Origin: Candidatus Planktophila sulfonica
Lineage (GTDB): Bacteria; Actinomycetota; Actinomycetes; Nanopelagicales; Nanopelagicaceae
DNA: 64,000 nucleotides
NCBI RefSeq assembly: GCF_002288065.1
Contig: NZ_CP016773.1
Coordinates: 744,001 to 808,000, forward strand
Direction of reading: 5' to 3'
Below are positions 18,513 to 28,362 of this stretch, piece by piece. Below the pieces are notes generated by a model. The model was not told the origin of the DNA. It ran no database searches and saw only the letters and a program-made list of their open reading frames with translations. Numbering within the stretch: position 1 is the stretch's first letter; the number at the start of each line of letters is the position of its first letter. Both the position numbers and the translations under genes were made by a program.

Positions 18513-19508
18513 ATGTCTAACGAGATCGAATTAATTAAGGATCCAGGACTTCCTGCTCACGTTCATCGCCAAGCCGATATCGATCCCGTTGCTGCAGCAC
18601 GCGCAGAACGTCAGGTCGCGATTCTTTTTATGCTTTCAGCACTAGGAACTCTTCTTCTTATCTTCTCTTACTTTTTTATCTCTGAAGAGACCTTCATCTT
18701 CATTCCCGTCCTAGGTCAGACAAATGCACATCAACTAGGTCTCGGCATGGGAATGGCGATTGCCCTCTTCTGTATCGGTGCCGGCCTTATTCACTGGGCG
18801 AAGACTTTGATGCCCGATGAAGAAGTTGTCGCGCAACGTCATGAATTTCGTTCAGAAGATGAAGATCGCTCTGACTTTGTGAAGACAGTTAAAGAAGGCG
18901 CAGCATCTGCAGGACTTGGACGCCGTCCGCTCATTAAGCGCACATTGGGTGCGGCCCTAGGTCTTTCGGCACTTTCTCCTCTCATTCTTCTTCGCGACCT
19001 AGGTCCTCTTCCAGGTGATGAACTCTCAAAGACTTCATGGAAAGCGGGCACTCGCCTAGTCACTGATCCCGGTGATCGCCCATTGCGTCCAGAAGATCTA
19101 GAAGTTGGCGCAGTTGCGCAGACTCTTCCTGAATTGCCAGCCGGTGAAGATCACCGCTCACTTGCCGACATTGGAAAAGATGCAGTCTTGCTGATCCGCC
19201 TTCGTCCTGAAGAGTTCAACCTCGATGCTGAGCGTCTTTCATGGACGCATGAGGGCATCATCGCCTTCTCAAAGATTTGTTCACATATGGGCTGCGCGGT
19301 TGCTCTCTACGAGCAGCAGACCAAGCACCTACTCTGCCCATGCCACCAATCAACATTCGATGTCACGCGAGCGGCAAAAGTTATCTTTGGACCCGCTGCG
19401 CGACCTCTGCCACAATTGGCAATCACAGTAGATGCCGATGGTTACCTAGTAGCCCAAGCACCATTTAATGAACCTGTTGGACCTAGCTTCTGGGAGCGCT
19501 CATCATGA
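18513..19508 (+). CDS. qcrA: Menaquinol-cytochrome c reductase Rieske iron-sulfur subunit
   Basis: This 331-residue protein has three hydrophobic segments (around 35-57, 75-95 and 142-160), the long form typical of actinobacteria. They are followed by a Rieske domain with ligands Cys256-x-His258 and Cys275-x2-His278 and the disulphide pair Cys261/Cys277. It transfers electrons from menaquinol to the diheme subunit. The gene begins three bases after the qcrC stop, and its end overlaps qcrB by four bases. Confidence 0.96.
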   Translation: MSNEIELIKDPGLPAHVHRQADIDPVAAARAERQVAILFMLSALGTLLLIFSYFFISEETFIFIPVLGQTNAHQLGLGMGMAIALFCIGAGLIHWAKTLMPDEEVVAQRHEFRSEDEDRSDFVKTVKEGAASAGLGRRPLIKRTLGAALGLSALSPLILLRDLGPLPGDELSKTSWKAGTRLVTDPGDRPLRPEDLEVGAVAQTLPELPAGEDHRSLADIGKDAVLLIRLRPEEFNLDAERLSWTHEGIIAFSKICSHMGCAVALYEQQTKHLLCPCHQSTFDVTRAAKVIFGPAARPLPQLAITVDADGYLVAQAPFNEPVGPSFWERSS

Positions 19509-21094
19509 CAGCACGCGAACGAATCGCCGGTAACGTCGCAGGATATGTAGACGATCGCACTGGTGCTGCAAAGTGGATGAAGAAGAACCTCACCAAGGTC
19601 TTCCCTGATCACTGGTCATTCTTACTTGGCGAAATCTGCCTTTACTCATTCGTCATCCTTCTTCTCTCTGGAACCTTCCTTACTTTCTGGTTCGACCCTT
19701 CCATGAAGGAAGTTGTCTATGACGGTTCTTACGAACCGCTTAAGGGACTTGAGATGTCTGCGGCATACGCATCGACTCTCGATATCTCATTCGAAGTTCG
19801 CGGAGGTCTTCTGATGCGTCAGATTCACCACTGGGCTGCCTTGATCTTTATGGTGGGAATCGTTGTCCACCTGCTCCGCGTTTACTTCACTGGCGCTTTC
19901 CGTAAGCCACGTGAATTTAACTGGATCATCGGCGTCGGTCTTCTTACTCTCGGAATCGTTGAAGGTTTCTTGGGTTACTCACTTCCTGATGACCTTCTCT
20001 CAGGAACAGGTATCCGTATTGCAGAAGCGATTATTCAAGCGCTTCCTGTTGTCGGTTCGTACTTGGCATTCTTCGCATTTGGTGGAGCATTCCCAGGTGA
20101 AGCATTTATTCCACGTATTTACACAGTTCACGTTCTCTTGCTGCCTGGCATCTTCCTTGCGCTGATCACAGTGCACTTGATGTTGGTCTGGTACCAGAAG
20201 CACACTCAATTCCCTGGTCCAGGTCGTACAGAGAAGAACGTAGTCGGCTATCCATTGATGCCTGTCTACATGGCAAAGGCTGGCGGATTCTTCTTCATCG
20301 TATTCGGTGTGACAGCATTCCTCGGGGCGGTCGCATCCATCAACCCAATCTGGCTCTATGGTCCATATACACCTGGACAAATTTCAGCTGGCTCGCAACC
20401 CGATTGGTATATGGGATGGCTCGACGGACTCGTTCGTATGGCTCCCCCACTGGAAACACATGCATTTGGCTACACAGTCTCATGGAATATTTTGATTCCA
20501 GGATTGATCTTGCCAGGAATTATGTTTACCGGTCTTGCTCTCTATCCATTCATTGAGAGCTGGGCTACTGGAGATAAGCGCGAACACCATCTCCTTGATC
20601 GTCCACGTAATGCACCGAACCGCACAGCAATTGGTGCAATGGCGCTGACATTCACATTGGTTTCTCTGCTTAACGGCGGTAATGACATCATCGCGACAAC
20701 ATTTGATTTAACAATCAATCAGATGATGTGGTTCTCTCGAATCGGTGTCATCGTTCTTCCGCCGATAGCTTTCGTAGTGACGAAACGTCTCTGCCTATCG
20801 CTACAACGCGCAGATCGCGATCTCGTCCTTCATGGCCGCGAAACAGGTCGACTCGTTCGTATGCCTAGTGGTGAATTTGTGGAAGTACATGAGCCAATCT
20901 CTCCAGAGAAGGCATGGCTTCTTACATCTCACGAGCAGCTAGCTCCACTCGAACTACCTGAGCATGATTCAGCTGGAGTTCGTCGCCCTGCAGCGCTTAA
21001 GAACAAGATTCGCAACAGAATTTCACGCGCTAATGCTGTTGCCGTACCAAAGGCGACAGCAACTGAGCGCCGTGAACTAGAAGGACATCACTAA
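19505..21094 (+). CDS. qcrB: Menaquinol-cytochrome c reductase cytochrome b subunit
   Basis: The 529-residue integral membrane protein carries the b-heme region QIHHWAALIFM, the VHLLRVYFTGAFRKPRE segment and the second-helix pair around VHVLLLPG and LITVHLMLVW. It contains the QPDWYMGWLDG loop near the quinol site. The C-terminal extension of roughly 100 polar residues is usual in actinobacterial QcrB. It is the last gene of the operon and is followed by a strong stem-loop terminator at 21106-21146. Confidence 0.96.
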   Translation: MTARERIAGNVAGYVDDRTGAAKWMKKNLTKVFPDHWSFLLGEICLYSFVILLLSGTFLTFWFDPSMKEVVYDGSYEPLKGLEMSAAYASTLDISFEVRGGLLMRQIHHWAALIFMVGIVVHLLRVYFTGAFRKPREFNWIIGVGLLTLGIVEGFLGYSLPDDLLSGTGIRIAEAIIQALPVVGSYLAFFAFGGAFPGEAFIPRIYTVHVLLLPGIFLALITVHLMLVWYQKHTQFPGPGRTEKNVVGYPLMPVYMAKAGGFFFIVFGVTAFLGAVASINPIWLYGPYTPGQISAGSQPDWYMGWLDGLVRMAPPLETHAFGYTVSWNILIPGLILPGIMFTGLALYPFIESWATGDKREHHLLDRPRNAPNRTAIGAMALTFTLVSLLNGGNDIIATTFDLTINQMMWFSRIGVIVLPPIAFVVTKRLCLSLQRADRDLVLHGRETGRLVRMPSGEFVEVHEPISPEKAWLLTSHEQLAPLELPEHDSAGVRRPAALKNKIRNRISRANAVAVPKATATERRELEGHH

Positions 21095-21105
21095 GTAATT
21101 AAAGA

Positions 21106-21146
21106 AACGACCCTGTCTCGCGCAATGTGAGCAGGGTCGTTTTTTT
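21106..21146. terminator. Bidirectional intrinsic terminator between qcrB and the aminotransferase
   Basis: The arms AACGACCCTG and CAGGGTCGTT pair perfectly around a 16-base loop and are followed by a run of T on the plus strand. On the minus strand an A-rich tract gives a weaker T run. It closes the ctaE-qcrCAB transcript and probably also the convergent aminotransferase gene, whose stop codon lies at its edge. Confidence 0.85.
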
Positions 21147-22497
21147 ATGCGCCTGTGTAGTGGTGGGCAATACTTGCGAAAGCTTGATCGAGAATTGCAA
21201 AGCCTTCACGAATTTCCGCTTCAGTCACATTGCATGGTGGGCAGATATGCATTCTGTTGTAGTTGTTGAATGGGAATAGCCCTAGCTTCTTGCACGCAGC
21301 AACTAATTCATTCATCGCAGGACTTGATGCTCCATATGGGGCAAGAGGCGCACGAGTTGCGCGATCAGTAACAAGGTCAAGAGCCCAGAAGACACCTTTA
21401 CCGCGTACTTCTCCGATAACTTTATGTTTGGCCATCAACTCTTGAAGAAGTGGCTTAATGACATTCTCACCGATTGCCGCAGCATTTTCGACCATCTTCT
21501 CGTCTGCCATCACATCGATGGTGGCAACAGCTGCTGCAGTTGCGAGTGGATGTCCGCTGTAGGTCAGACCGCCCGGGAACACTCGATCGTTGAAGGTTGC
21601 AGCGATTTCATCACTGATAACAACGCCGCCAAGTGGGACATAACCGCTATTAACGCCCTTCGCGAAGACAATGAGATCAGGTTCGACAGAAGAGTGTTGG
21701 TAGGCAAACCACTTACCTGTGCGGCCAAAGCCTGACATGACTTCATCCGCAATCCATTTGATTCCGTACTTATCGCAGAGTGCGCGAACGCCTTCAAGGT
21801 ATCCCGTTGGAGGTACAAGAACACCTGCTGTGCCCACGACTGATTCGATAAGAATTGCTGCAACGGTATTTGGACCTTCGAAGATGATTACTTGCTCGAG
21901 ATGTTCAAGGGCGCGCTTGCACTCTTCCTCTTCGTTCTGAGACCAGAATGCTGAGCGATAGAGGTAAGGACCGAAGAAATGAACGTGTCCATATGAGTAT
22001 TCATTTGGCCAACGACGTGGGTCGCCGGTTGAAGTAATCGCTGCCCCTGTATTGCCGTGATAACTGCGGTAGAAAGAAAGAACTTTGTGGCGGTTGGTGT
22101 GGAGTCGAACTAAACGGATAGCGTTTTCGATGCCATCTGCTCCACCATTGGTAAAGAAGACTTTGTTGTGGTGAGCACCCGCACGCTCGGTGATGCGCTG
22201 TGCAGCTCTACCGCGCGCTTCGTTTGCGTGCTGAGGAGCAACAGTTGTGTAGAGCGCCGCTTGTTCCTGAATTGCGCTAATTACCTTTGGGTGTTGGTGG
22301 CCAATATTTGTAAAGACCAACTGACTTGAAAAATCTAGATACTTATTTCCATCGAAATCCCAGAAGTAGCTTCCTTCTCCCCCTGCAACAGGCAAAGGAG
22401 AAATCTGGGCTTGAGCTGACCATGAGTGAAATACATGGGAACGATCAAGGTCAGCGACCTCTTTGCCGCGTGTTGGGTCTGCAGGTGGTTGAGTCAT
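21145..22497 (-). CDS. Class III (omega-type) PLP aminotransferase
   Basis: The protein of about 450 residues belongs to class III aminotransferases. It shows FTNGGADGIENAIRL, SYHGNTGAAI, the WIADEVMSGFGRTG motif with the PLP aspartate, and the Schiff-base lysine in VFAKGVNSGYVPLGG. It resembles taurine- or omega-amino-acid:pyruvate aminotransferases more than acetylornithine enzymes. The substrate is uncertain, with beta-alanine, taurine, GABA or a polyamine-derived amine being candidates. ATG 22497 and ATG 22503 are both possible starts, and I see no strong ribosome site for either. Confidence 0.85.
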   Translation of the reverse strand: MTQPPADPTRGKEVADLDRSHVFHSWSAQAQISPLPVAGGEGSYFWDFDGNKYLDFSSQLVFTNIGHQHPKVISAIQEQAALYTTVAPQHANEARGRAAQRITERAGAHHNKVFFTNGGADGIENAIRLVRLHTNRHKVLSFYRSYHGNTGAAITSTGDPRRWPNEYSYGHVHFFGPYLYRSAFWSQNEEEECKRALEHLEQVIIFEGPNTVAAILIESVVGTAGVLVPPTGYLEGVRALCDKYGIKWIADEVMSGFGRTGKWFAYQHSSVEPDLIVFAKGVNSGYVPLGGVVISDEIAATFNDRVFPGGLTYSGHPLATAAAVATIDVMADEKMVENAAAIGENVIKPLLQELMAKHKVIGEVRGKGVFWALDLVTDRATRAPLAPYGASSPAMNELVAACKKLGLFPFNNYNRMHICPPCNVTEAEIREGFAILDQAFASIAHHYTGA

Positions 22498-22536
22498 GGC
22501 CATATTCAATCAGTTCTCTGCGAAAAAAGTGAGAGG

Positions 22537-23400
22537 CTAACTTCGAATTACGAGTGCAACGCCCATCGCTGTCATGGCGATTCCAATAATTCCGATGGCT
22601 GAAACCTTCTCACCGAAGAGAATGAAGGCTTGCAAGACCGCCATGGGAGGAACAAGGTAGAGAAGGCTAGAGACCTTTGCAGCCGATCCTTTATTCAAGA
22701 GCCATAACAACAGCAGAACTGCAGCAATCGAAGTAACCAAGACCGCCCACGCCATCGTCCAGAACGTTGTATGGGTTAGCTCTAACGATGTCTTGCCTCT
22801 TGCTATAGAAACAAGGAGAAGAACCACACCAGCAACCGCGAATTGATAGGTCGTGCCCATCATCAATGGAATCGAGTGACCAATCTTCTTTTGAAGAAGA
22901 GTTGCTATCGTGCTTCCAGCTAGCGCCATAAAGAGAAAGGCCAGTGACTCAGCGGTAAAACCATCAGTGCCAGAAAGCTTTGGAAGTACAACTAAGACGA
23001 CTCCAGCTAATCCAAAGAATAGCCCCGACAGTTGTCTACGAGTCAGAGGTTCTGAAAGTAACTGCACTGCGAGCAAAGACACGATGATCGGCTGCATACT
23101 TGTAATAACAGATGACAACCCAGCCGGAGCACCTAGTTCAACTGCATACCAAACGCCTGCGAGATAGAGACCGTGTAGCGCAAGGCCAATCAGCAGAGAA
23201 GCTTTGAGATCCGTTCGAGAAAGTCGTACGGGCTGACGAAGAGCAAGGGTCAAGGCAAAGAGTATGAGCGCTGCCAGAATCAGTCGGATTGCGAGAAAGT
23301 AGAGCGCATCTGCGTCAGCAAATGCGAACTTTGCAACAACGAATCCCGAACTCCAGATAACAATGAAAATCCAAGGAGCAGCGGAGACGAGCCTCTTCAC
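22537..23400 (-). CDS. EamA/DMT-superfamily permease
   Basis: The 287-residue protein has ten hydrophobic helices in two EamA repeats, beginning WIFIVIWSSGFVVAKFAFAD, a stretch often seen at the start of this family. The start is GTG 23400, 20 bases after the ctaF stop on the same strand, so it may be transcribed with the oxidase genes. It is similar in kind, but not close in sequence, to the permease at 344-1216. Substrate unknown. Confidence 0.87.
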   Translation of the reverse strand: MKRLVSAAPWIFIVIWSSGFVVAKFAFADADALYFLAIRLILAALILFALTLALRQPVRLSRTDLKASLLIGLALHGLYLAGVWYAVELGAPAGLSSVITSMQPIIVSLLAVQLLSEPLTRRQLSGLFFGLAGVVLVVLPKLSGTDGFTAESLAFLFMALAGSTIATLLQKKIGHSIPLMMGTTYQFAVAGVVLLLVSIARGKTSLELTHTTFWTMAWAVLVTSIAAVLLLLWLLNKGSAAKVSSLLYLVPPMAVLQAFILFGEKVSAIGIIGIAMTAMGVALVIRS

Positions 23401-23420
23401 TTAAAAGGATCGAGCGATCT

Positions 23421-23825
23421 TTAGTGGCTCGAGATATGTACAGGCTTCTCGTACTCAGTCACCATTCCGATGATGCTGATAACGAGAGCGCCAAGTGCAA
23501 TAAGAGTGAGCCACCAACCAATGATCAATCCAAGACCCATAGCTGTTGCGCTGAGTGCTACTGGAAGAGGCCACCATGAATGTGGGCTATAGAAACCAAG
23601 TTCGCCGGCATCATCTGCGATTTCTGCATTGAGATCATCTGATGGAATATCGAAGCCGATGCGCTTCTGCGTAAACCAGATATAGAAACCGACCATGCCA
23701 GCTAAACATGCGGCAAGAATCATGCCAGTAATGCCGACCGCTTCCCCACCAACTACGTAATAAACAACTGCCATGATGACGTAGAAGACTGAAAGTCCAA
23801 CAAAGAGTTTCCAATTAGCCTTCAT
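23421..23825 (-). CDS. ctaF: Cytochrome c oxidase subunit IV (actinobacterial)
   Basis: This 134-residue membrane protein has four hydrophobic helices and the actinobacterial subunit IV features FYIWFTQKRIG and FYSPHSWWPLPVALS. It stabilises the aa3 oxidase within the bcc:aa3 supercomplex. It starts two bases after the ctaD stop, so ctaC-ctaD-ctaF form one operon. Confidence 0.92.
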   Translation of the reverse strand: MKANWKLFVGLSVFYVIMAVVYYVVGGEAVGITGMILAACLAGMVGFYIWFTQKRIGFDIPSDDLNAEIADDAGELGFYSPHSWWPLPVALSATAMGLGLIIGWWLTLIALGALVISIIGMVTEYEKPVHISSH

Positions 23826-23827
23826 GA

Positions 23828-25486
23828 TTAATGTCCTTCTGTCTTAATGTGAGGATGGTGGAGATCAAATGCTGGACGCTCTGAACGAATGCGTGGCATT
23901 GATGTGAAGTTATGTCGTGGTGGCGGACATGATGTCGCCCACTCGAGAGATGCTCCGTAGCCCCATGGGTCATCAACATTGACCAACGGTGACTTTCGTG
24001 TGATCCACACGTTGACAAAGAATGGAATCATTGAAAGAGCTAAGAGGAATGAGCCGACTGTTGAAATCATGTTCATTCCAGTAAATCCATCGGTAGCTAA
24101 GTAATCAGCGTAACGACGTGGGAAGCCCTTAATTCCAAGCCAGTGCTGGATTAGGAACGTGAGGTGGAAGCCGAAGAAGAGCGTCCAGAAGTGAATCTTT
24201 CCAAGACGTTCGTTGAGCATGCGACCTGTGAACTTAGGCCACCAGAAGTAGAACCCTGCGAACATCGCGAAGACCACGGTTCCGAAAAGCACATAGTGGA
24301 AGTGCGCAACAACGAAGTAGGAAGCGGAGACTGCGAAATCCAGTGGTGGTGAGGCAAGAATAATTCCTGTGATTCCACCGAAGAGGAATGTCACAAGGAA
24401 GCCCATGACCCAAAGCATCGGAGTCTCGAAGGTGACGTGACCGCGCCACATAGTTCCGATCCAGTTGAAGAATTTAACTCCAGTTGGAACACCGATTAGG
24501 AATGTCATAAATGAGAAGAATGGGAGAAGCACCTTGCCTGATGCGAACATGTGGTGAGCCCACACTGCAACAGAGAGCGCTGAGATTGCGATAGTTGCAG
24601 CAATCAAACCTTTGTAACCAAAGATTGGCTTACGGCTAAAGACCGGCAAGATTTCCGTCGCGATTCCGAAGAATGGAAGCGCAAGGATGTAAACCTCGGG
24701 GTGTCCAAAGAACCAGAACAAGTGTTGCCACAACATAGCTCCACCGTTTGCAGGATCAAAGAGATGCGTACCAAAGAGGCGATCTGACTCAAGGCCCAAG
24801 AGAGCTGCAGCCAATGGAGGGAATGCAAGGAGAACAAGAATTGAAGTAAGAAGGACGTTCCAAGAGAAGATCGACATACGGAACATCGTCATTCCAGGTG
24901 CGCGCATTGTGAAGATAGTTGTAATGAAGTTGACGCCACCAAGAATTGTGCCGAGACCAGAAATAGCAAGACCCATAACCCAGAGATCTCCACCGATACC
25001 AGGTGAATATGTTGAGTTAGCAAGTGGTGCGTATGCAGTCCATCCAAATGAAGCAGCTCCACCTGGAGTTAAGAATCCAGCGACTGCCTGAATCGAACCA
25101 AAGAGGAAGAGCCAGTAAGAAAGCATGTTTAAGCGCGGGAAGGCAACGTCTGCTGCGCCGATTTGCAAAGGCATAATCACGTTAGCAAATCCCACGAACA
25201 ATGGAGTTGCAAACATCAGAAGCATGATCGTTCCGTGCATTGTGAAGATCTGGTTGTACTGCTCAACGCTCAGGAACTGCATTCCTGGACGGGTGAGTTC
25301 GACGCGAAGAAGTAGCGCCAAAAGGCCACCAATAAGGAACCACGCAAATGAAGTGGCGAGGTAAAGGTAACCGATGCGCTTGTGATCAGTTGAGGTGATT
25401 GTCTTTACGAATTGGCTTCCCAATGAAGTCTTTTGAACTCCCTGGGCTGGCGCTGAGATCGTTGGACGCTCTGCGAATGTTGTCAT
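23828..25486 (-). CDS. ctaD: Cytochrome c oxidase subunit I
   Basis: The 552-residue protein is the heme-copper catalytic subunit of aa3 oxidase. Visible hallmarks are [10 protein letters not shown] (low-spin heme ligand), the active-site [10 protein letters not shown] with the cross-linked His-Tyr pair, the AHHMFASG copper-B histidines and [13 protein letters not shown]. It has twelve membrane helices. The start overlaps the ctaC stop by four bases. Confidence 0.97.
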   Translation of the reverse strand: MTTFAERPTISAPAQGVQKTSLGSQFVKTITSTDHKRIGYLYLATSFAWFLIGGLLALLLRVELTRPGMQFLSVEQYNQIFTMHGTIMLLMFATPLFVGFANVIMPLQIGAADVAFPRLNMLSYWLFLFGSIQAVAGFLTPGGAASFGWTAYAPLANSTYSPGIGGDLWVMGLAISGLGTILGGVNFITTIFTMRAPGMTMFRMSIFSWNVLLTSILVLLAFPPLAAALLGLESDRLFGTHLFDPANGGAMLWQHLFWFFGHPEVYILALPFFGIATEILPVFSRKPIFGYKGLIAATIAISALSVAVWAHHMFASGKVLLPFFSFMTFLIGVPTGVKFFNWIGTMWRGHVTFETPMLWVMGFLVTFLFGGITGIILASPPLDFAVSASYFVVAHFHYVLFGTVVFAMFAGFYFWWPKFTGRMLNERLGKIHFWTLFFGFHLTFLIQHWLGIKGFPRRYADYLATDGFTGMNMISTVGSFLLALSMIPFFVNVWITRKSPLVNVDDPWGYGASLEWATSCPPPRHNFTSMPRIRSERPAFDLHHPHIKTEGH

Positions 25487-26256
25487 GCTGCGCTCACCTT
25501 CAATGAATCAAGATACTTTTGATATTGCTCGGGGGTTACAACCTTTACCGTGAAAAGCATCTGCGAGTGGTTACGTCCGCAGAGGATGTTGCATCGACCT
25601 GGGAACTCACCCAATTTATTTGCGGTGAATTGCAACTTGTTAACCTCTCCCGGCAAGTTCTGCATCTGAATCATGAACGCTGGAATCCAGAATCCGTGAA
25701 CAACATCATTTGCTGTCAATGTAAATCGAACTGATTCGCCAAGTGGAAGATAGAGAGTTGGAGCCTGTGCAGGTGTGCCAGTTACAACTGCTTCCTTACC
25801 TGCTTCTGGGTAACCAAACTGCCAAGACCACTGAAAACCTTCGACGCTGATTTCGTGCTTAACAGGTGATGTCTTATCAACAATCTTTGTCTCTTTTACA
25901 GCGGTGAAGTAGAAGAGAACTGCAACGATGATGAAAGGAATGACGGTGTAGAGAATTTCGACGGGAATGTTGTACTGAGTCTGCTTAGGGAATTCACCCT
26001 TGCTCGCCTTTGCGCGGTGAAAGACAGCTGGCCACAAGATGAGGATGAGCGTGAAGACACCAACGACACCGCCTGCAATCCATGCGCCTTGCCACAAAGA
26101 GAGCGAGATGTCATTGACGCTCGAAACTCCCTTTGGAAAACCCATACCTGAAATATCTTCTGACTTAAATGAACAGCCAGAGAGAAGAAGGAGCGCGGGA
26201 ACGAAGATCGCTGCGACTCGAATAAAGCGCTTGCTGCGCGGAGCATGTGACGACAT
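25483..26256 (-). CDS. ctaC: Cytochrome c oxidase subunit II (lipoprotein)
   Basis: The 257-residue protein has a lipoprotein signal with lipobox cysteine Cys28 in LLLLSGC, two membrane helices (about 50-75 and 97-117) and a cupredoxin domain whose CuA ligands include Cys222, Cys226, His230 and Met233 in [13 protein letters not shown]. It accepts electrons from the QcrC diheme domain. TATCCT lies six bases before the ATG, so the operon probably starts with a leaderless mRNA. Confidence 0.96.
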   Translation of the reverse strand: MSSHAPRSKRFIRVAAIFVPALLLLSGCSFKSEDISGMGFPKGVSSVNDISLSLWQGAWIAGGVVGVFTLILILWPAVFHRAKASKGEFPKQTQYNIPVEILYTVIPFIIVAVLFYFTAVKETKIVDKTSPVKHEISVEGFQWSWQFGYPEAGKEAVVTGTPAQAPTLYLPLGESVRFTLTANDVVHGFWIPAFMIQMQNLPGEVNKLQFTANKLGEFPGRCNILCGRNHSQMLFTVKVVTPEQYQKYLDSLKVSAA

Positions 26257-26262
26257 GGGCTA

Positions 26263-26268
26263 AGGATA
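26263..26268 (-). promoter_or_regulatory. Leaderless -10 hexamer of ctaC
   Basis: TATCCT on the minus strand lies exactly six bases before the ctaC ATG 26256. The divergent gene starts at GTG 26279, so the ctaC promoter lies within 22 bases of intergenic DNA plus the start of that gene. Confidence 0.5.
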
Positions 26269-26278
26269 GTGGTGCGAC

Positions 26279-27358
26279 GTGCGGACGCTCGCCCGAGCGA
26301 GTAGCGTTCATTCGGTGGTTCGTGTCACAAGAAATTTCACCTCCGAGGGCCAGCTCCACCCTGCCGCAAGACAGGCTCTGCTAGCCGCTTTCGACCAAGG
26401 GTGGGCCGATCCTAAGAAGATTTCTCAGAGCGCTTCTAGGGCCGCAATCCTTCGAAACCAAGCCCTTGAAAATATCGCCGACAAGTTGGCTATCCCGGTC
26501 TCCTCAATCGAGGTCGTCGGCGAGCCAGCACTGGGCCACTTTCTCTCCATCGCCGGACTCTTTCGAGAGAACTCCCCCTTTGTGTATTCAGCCACCGATA
26601 AGGGAAAGATTCGAGCAATCGCCCGATCTCATTCTGGTGAAGTTTCAGAACTTTCTGTCGATCGCACCGGTGGCATTCAAAACCTTGCGGGCATAGCCCC
26701 AGGATCTGTGCTTTCTCTGCAGTTAGCAAATGGTGAGACCGGAGTAATTCAGCAGCATCTAGATCTTCCAACTTCAATCCGAGTAGCAATCGATGCCACC
26801 GCTTCAGGTAGCCGGCTTCCTCTTCCACCGCATTGGAATACCGCTCTATTTGATTCGCTCTCGTGGAATGGACCTGCAGGTCTTGCGATTATGGCTATCA
26901 ATAATCGTTCGGAATTCTCATACCCACTTCCGCACATCGCTCCAATTAGCGCGCCAGGTAGTTACTCACTTCCACTTCTAATCGCTTCCTCCATTGCGCT
27001 TGAAAACTTTAAAAGCGAAGACCCTGCTCTTCGCGCTTTCGCACTATCCGCTCTCTCTTCTCTTGAAGGTGTGGAAGTTGCCGCACCCCAAGCGCCCGCA
27101 CTTCCGCATCTCTTTTCATTAATTGCTCAAGGCGTTGCCGGCGAACCCGTTATCCGCGAACTTGCTGCCCTTGGCATTGATGTGGATTCAGGATCTGCAT
27201 GTTCTCCTGAAGATTTGCAACCAAGCCATGTGCTTGCAGCAATGGGCTACGAAACAAAGGGACACCTGAGATTCACCTTGCACGCAGAAACCACTGAAGA
27301 AGATATTTCAGAACTTGCATCCGCCCTCAAGGCAGTGCTGCAGAAATTACGCGGGTAG
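26279..27358 (+). CDS. Cysteine desulfurase-like protein lacking the PLP lysine (class V aminotransferase fold)
   Basis: The 359-residue protein follows the NifS/IscS plan and keeps the late motif SGSACSPED with Cys308, followed by LRFTLHAETTEEDI like active desulfurases. The SGHKxxGP segment that supplies the PLP lysine reads LSWNGPAG, with no lysine. The ATE-type PLP stacking motif is replaced by GEPALGHF, and the Gln of the DxxQ pair is lost (AIDATAS). It is therefore probably a catalytically inactive or sulfur-carrying relative. Similar genes accompany ctaC in other actinobacteria. GTG 26279 is a provisional start, and GTG 26315 would fit the fold as well. Confidence 0.75.
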   Translation: MRTLARASSVHSVVRVTRNFTSEGQLHPAARQALLAAFDQGWADPKKISQSASRAAILRNQALENIADKLAIPVSSIEVVGEPALGHFLSIAGLFRENSPFVYSATDKGKIRAIARSHSGEVSELSVDRTGGIQNLAGIAPGSVLSLQLANGETGVIQQHLDLPTSIRVAIDATASGSRLPLPPHWNTALFDSLSWNGPAGLAIMAINNRSEFSYPLPHIAPISAPGSYSLPLLIASSIALENFKSEDPALRAFALSALSSLEGVEVAAPQAPALPHLFSLIAQGVAGEPVIRELAALGIDVDSGSACSPEDLQPSHVLAAMGYETKGHLRFTLHAETTEEDISELASALKAVLQKLRG

Positions 27359-28324
27359 GTGTGCAGCTACTTCAGCTGCAGCATCTGTTCCGTAAGCCTC
27401 GCTAAATCGGGTTACGAATTCTTCTTTAGTAAATCGATATTCCTGAGTACCAGTCGTCTCAATGACATAAGTAGCAATCATTGAACCTAGCTGAGCGCAT
27501 CGTTCGTGAGATAGACCCCATGCAAGCCCTGCAACAAAACCAGAACGGAAAGAATCACCGACACCAGTTGGGTCGATCTTTGCCTTCTCTTGCGCGCAAC
27601 CAACCTTGATAAATGTTCCATCAATGCTTTCGATTCGCGCGCCATCTGCCCCAAGTGTGACGATTCGATATTTCACACGTTCAAGGATTTCGTGATCGCT
27701 CCAGCCAGTCTTTTGAATTGCCAGAGCTAATTCGTACTCGTTCATAAAGAGATAGGTAGCTCCTGAAATTAACTTCTTGATTTCTTCACCGCTCATGCGC
27801 GCCATCTGTTGTGAAGGATCAGCTGCAACTGCAACGCCCATAGCCTGGGCTACTTCTGTGTGACGCAACATCGCTTCAGGATCATCGGGGGAAACCACCA
27901 AGAGGTCGAGCTTTCCGACCTTATCCATGATGGGCTTGAGTTCAATGTTGCGAGCTTCAGACATCGCACCGGGAAAGAATGATGCGATCTGATTGAGTTC
28001 AGTATCAGTTGTCACTGTGAAGTGAGCAGTGTGCTGCGTCGTTGAAACAAGTGCGTGAGATGTATCCACGCCATGGCGAGAAAGCCATGCATCGTAATCA
28101 GCGAAATCTTTTCCGACGGCAGCAATCAAAATTGGATTGAGACCAAGGACGCCAAGGCCGAATGCAATATTTGCAGCACAACCCCCGCGACGCACATCAA
28201 GGCCGTCTACGAGAAATGAGAGAGAAACTTTTTCGAGTGAACCGGCGACCAGTGAGTCAGTGAACTTTCCAGGGAAAGTCATGAGGTGATCGAGACCAAC
28301 AGAACCAGCAACGCCAATTTTCAT
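27347..28324 (-). CDS. PfkB-family carbohydrate kinase, probably adenosine kinase
   Basis: The 325-residue kinase has the PfkB signatures GGCAANIAFGLGVLG near residue 48 and DPTGVGDSFRSGF near residue 255, where Asp is the catalytic base. Its position between the ctaC locus and erpA matches Mycobacterium tuberculosis adoK (Rv2202c), a PfkB-type adenosine kinase, so purine salvage is the best guess. Ribokinase-like activity is possible. The 3' end overlaps the convergent desulfurase-like gene by 12 bases. TAGATT lies five bases before the ATG. Confidence 0.85.
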   Translation of the reverse strand: MKIGVAGSVGLDHLMTFPGKFTDSLVAGSLEKVSLSFLVDGLDVRRGGCAANIAFGLGVLGLNPILIAAVGKDFADYDAWLSRHGVDTSHALVSTTQHTAHFTVTTDTELNQIASFFPGAMSEARNIELKPIMDKVGKLDLLVVSPDDPEAMLRHTEVAQAMGVAVAADPSQQMARMSGEEIKKLISGATYLFMNEYELALAIQKTGWSDHEILERVKYRIVTLGADGARIESIDGTFIKVGCAQEKAKIDPTGVGDSFRSGFVAGLAWGLSHERCAQLGSMIATYVIETTGTQEYRFTKEEFVTRFSEAYGTDAAAEVAAHLPA

Positions 28325-28362
28325 GTGGGAATCTAACTACAGCAGCGAGGTTTTAGCGCTGA

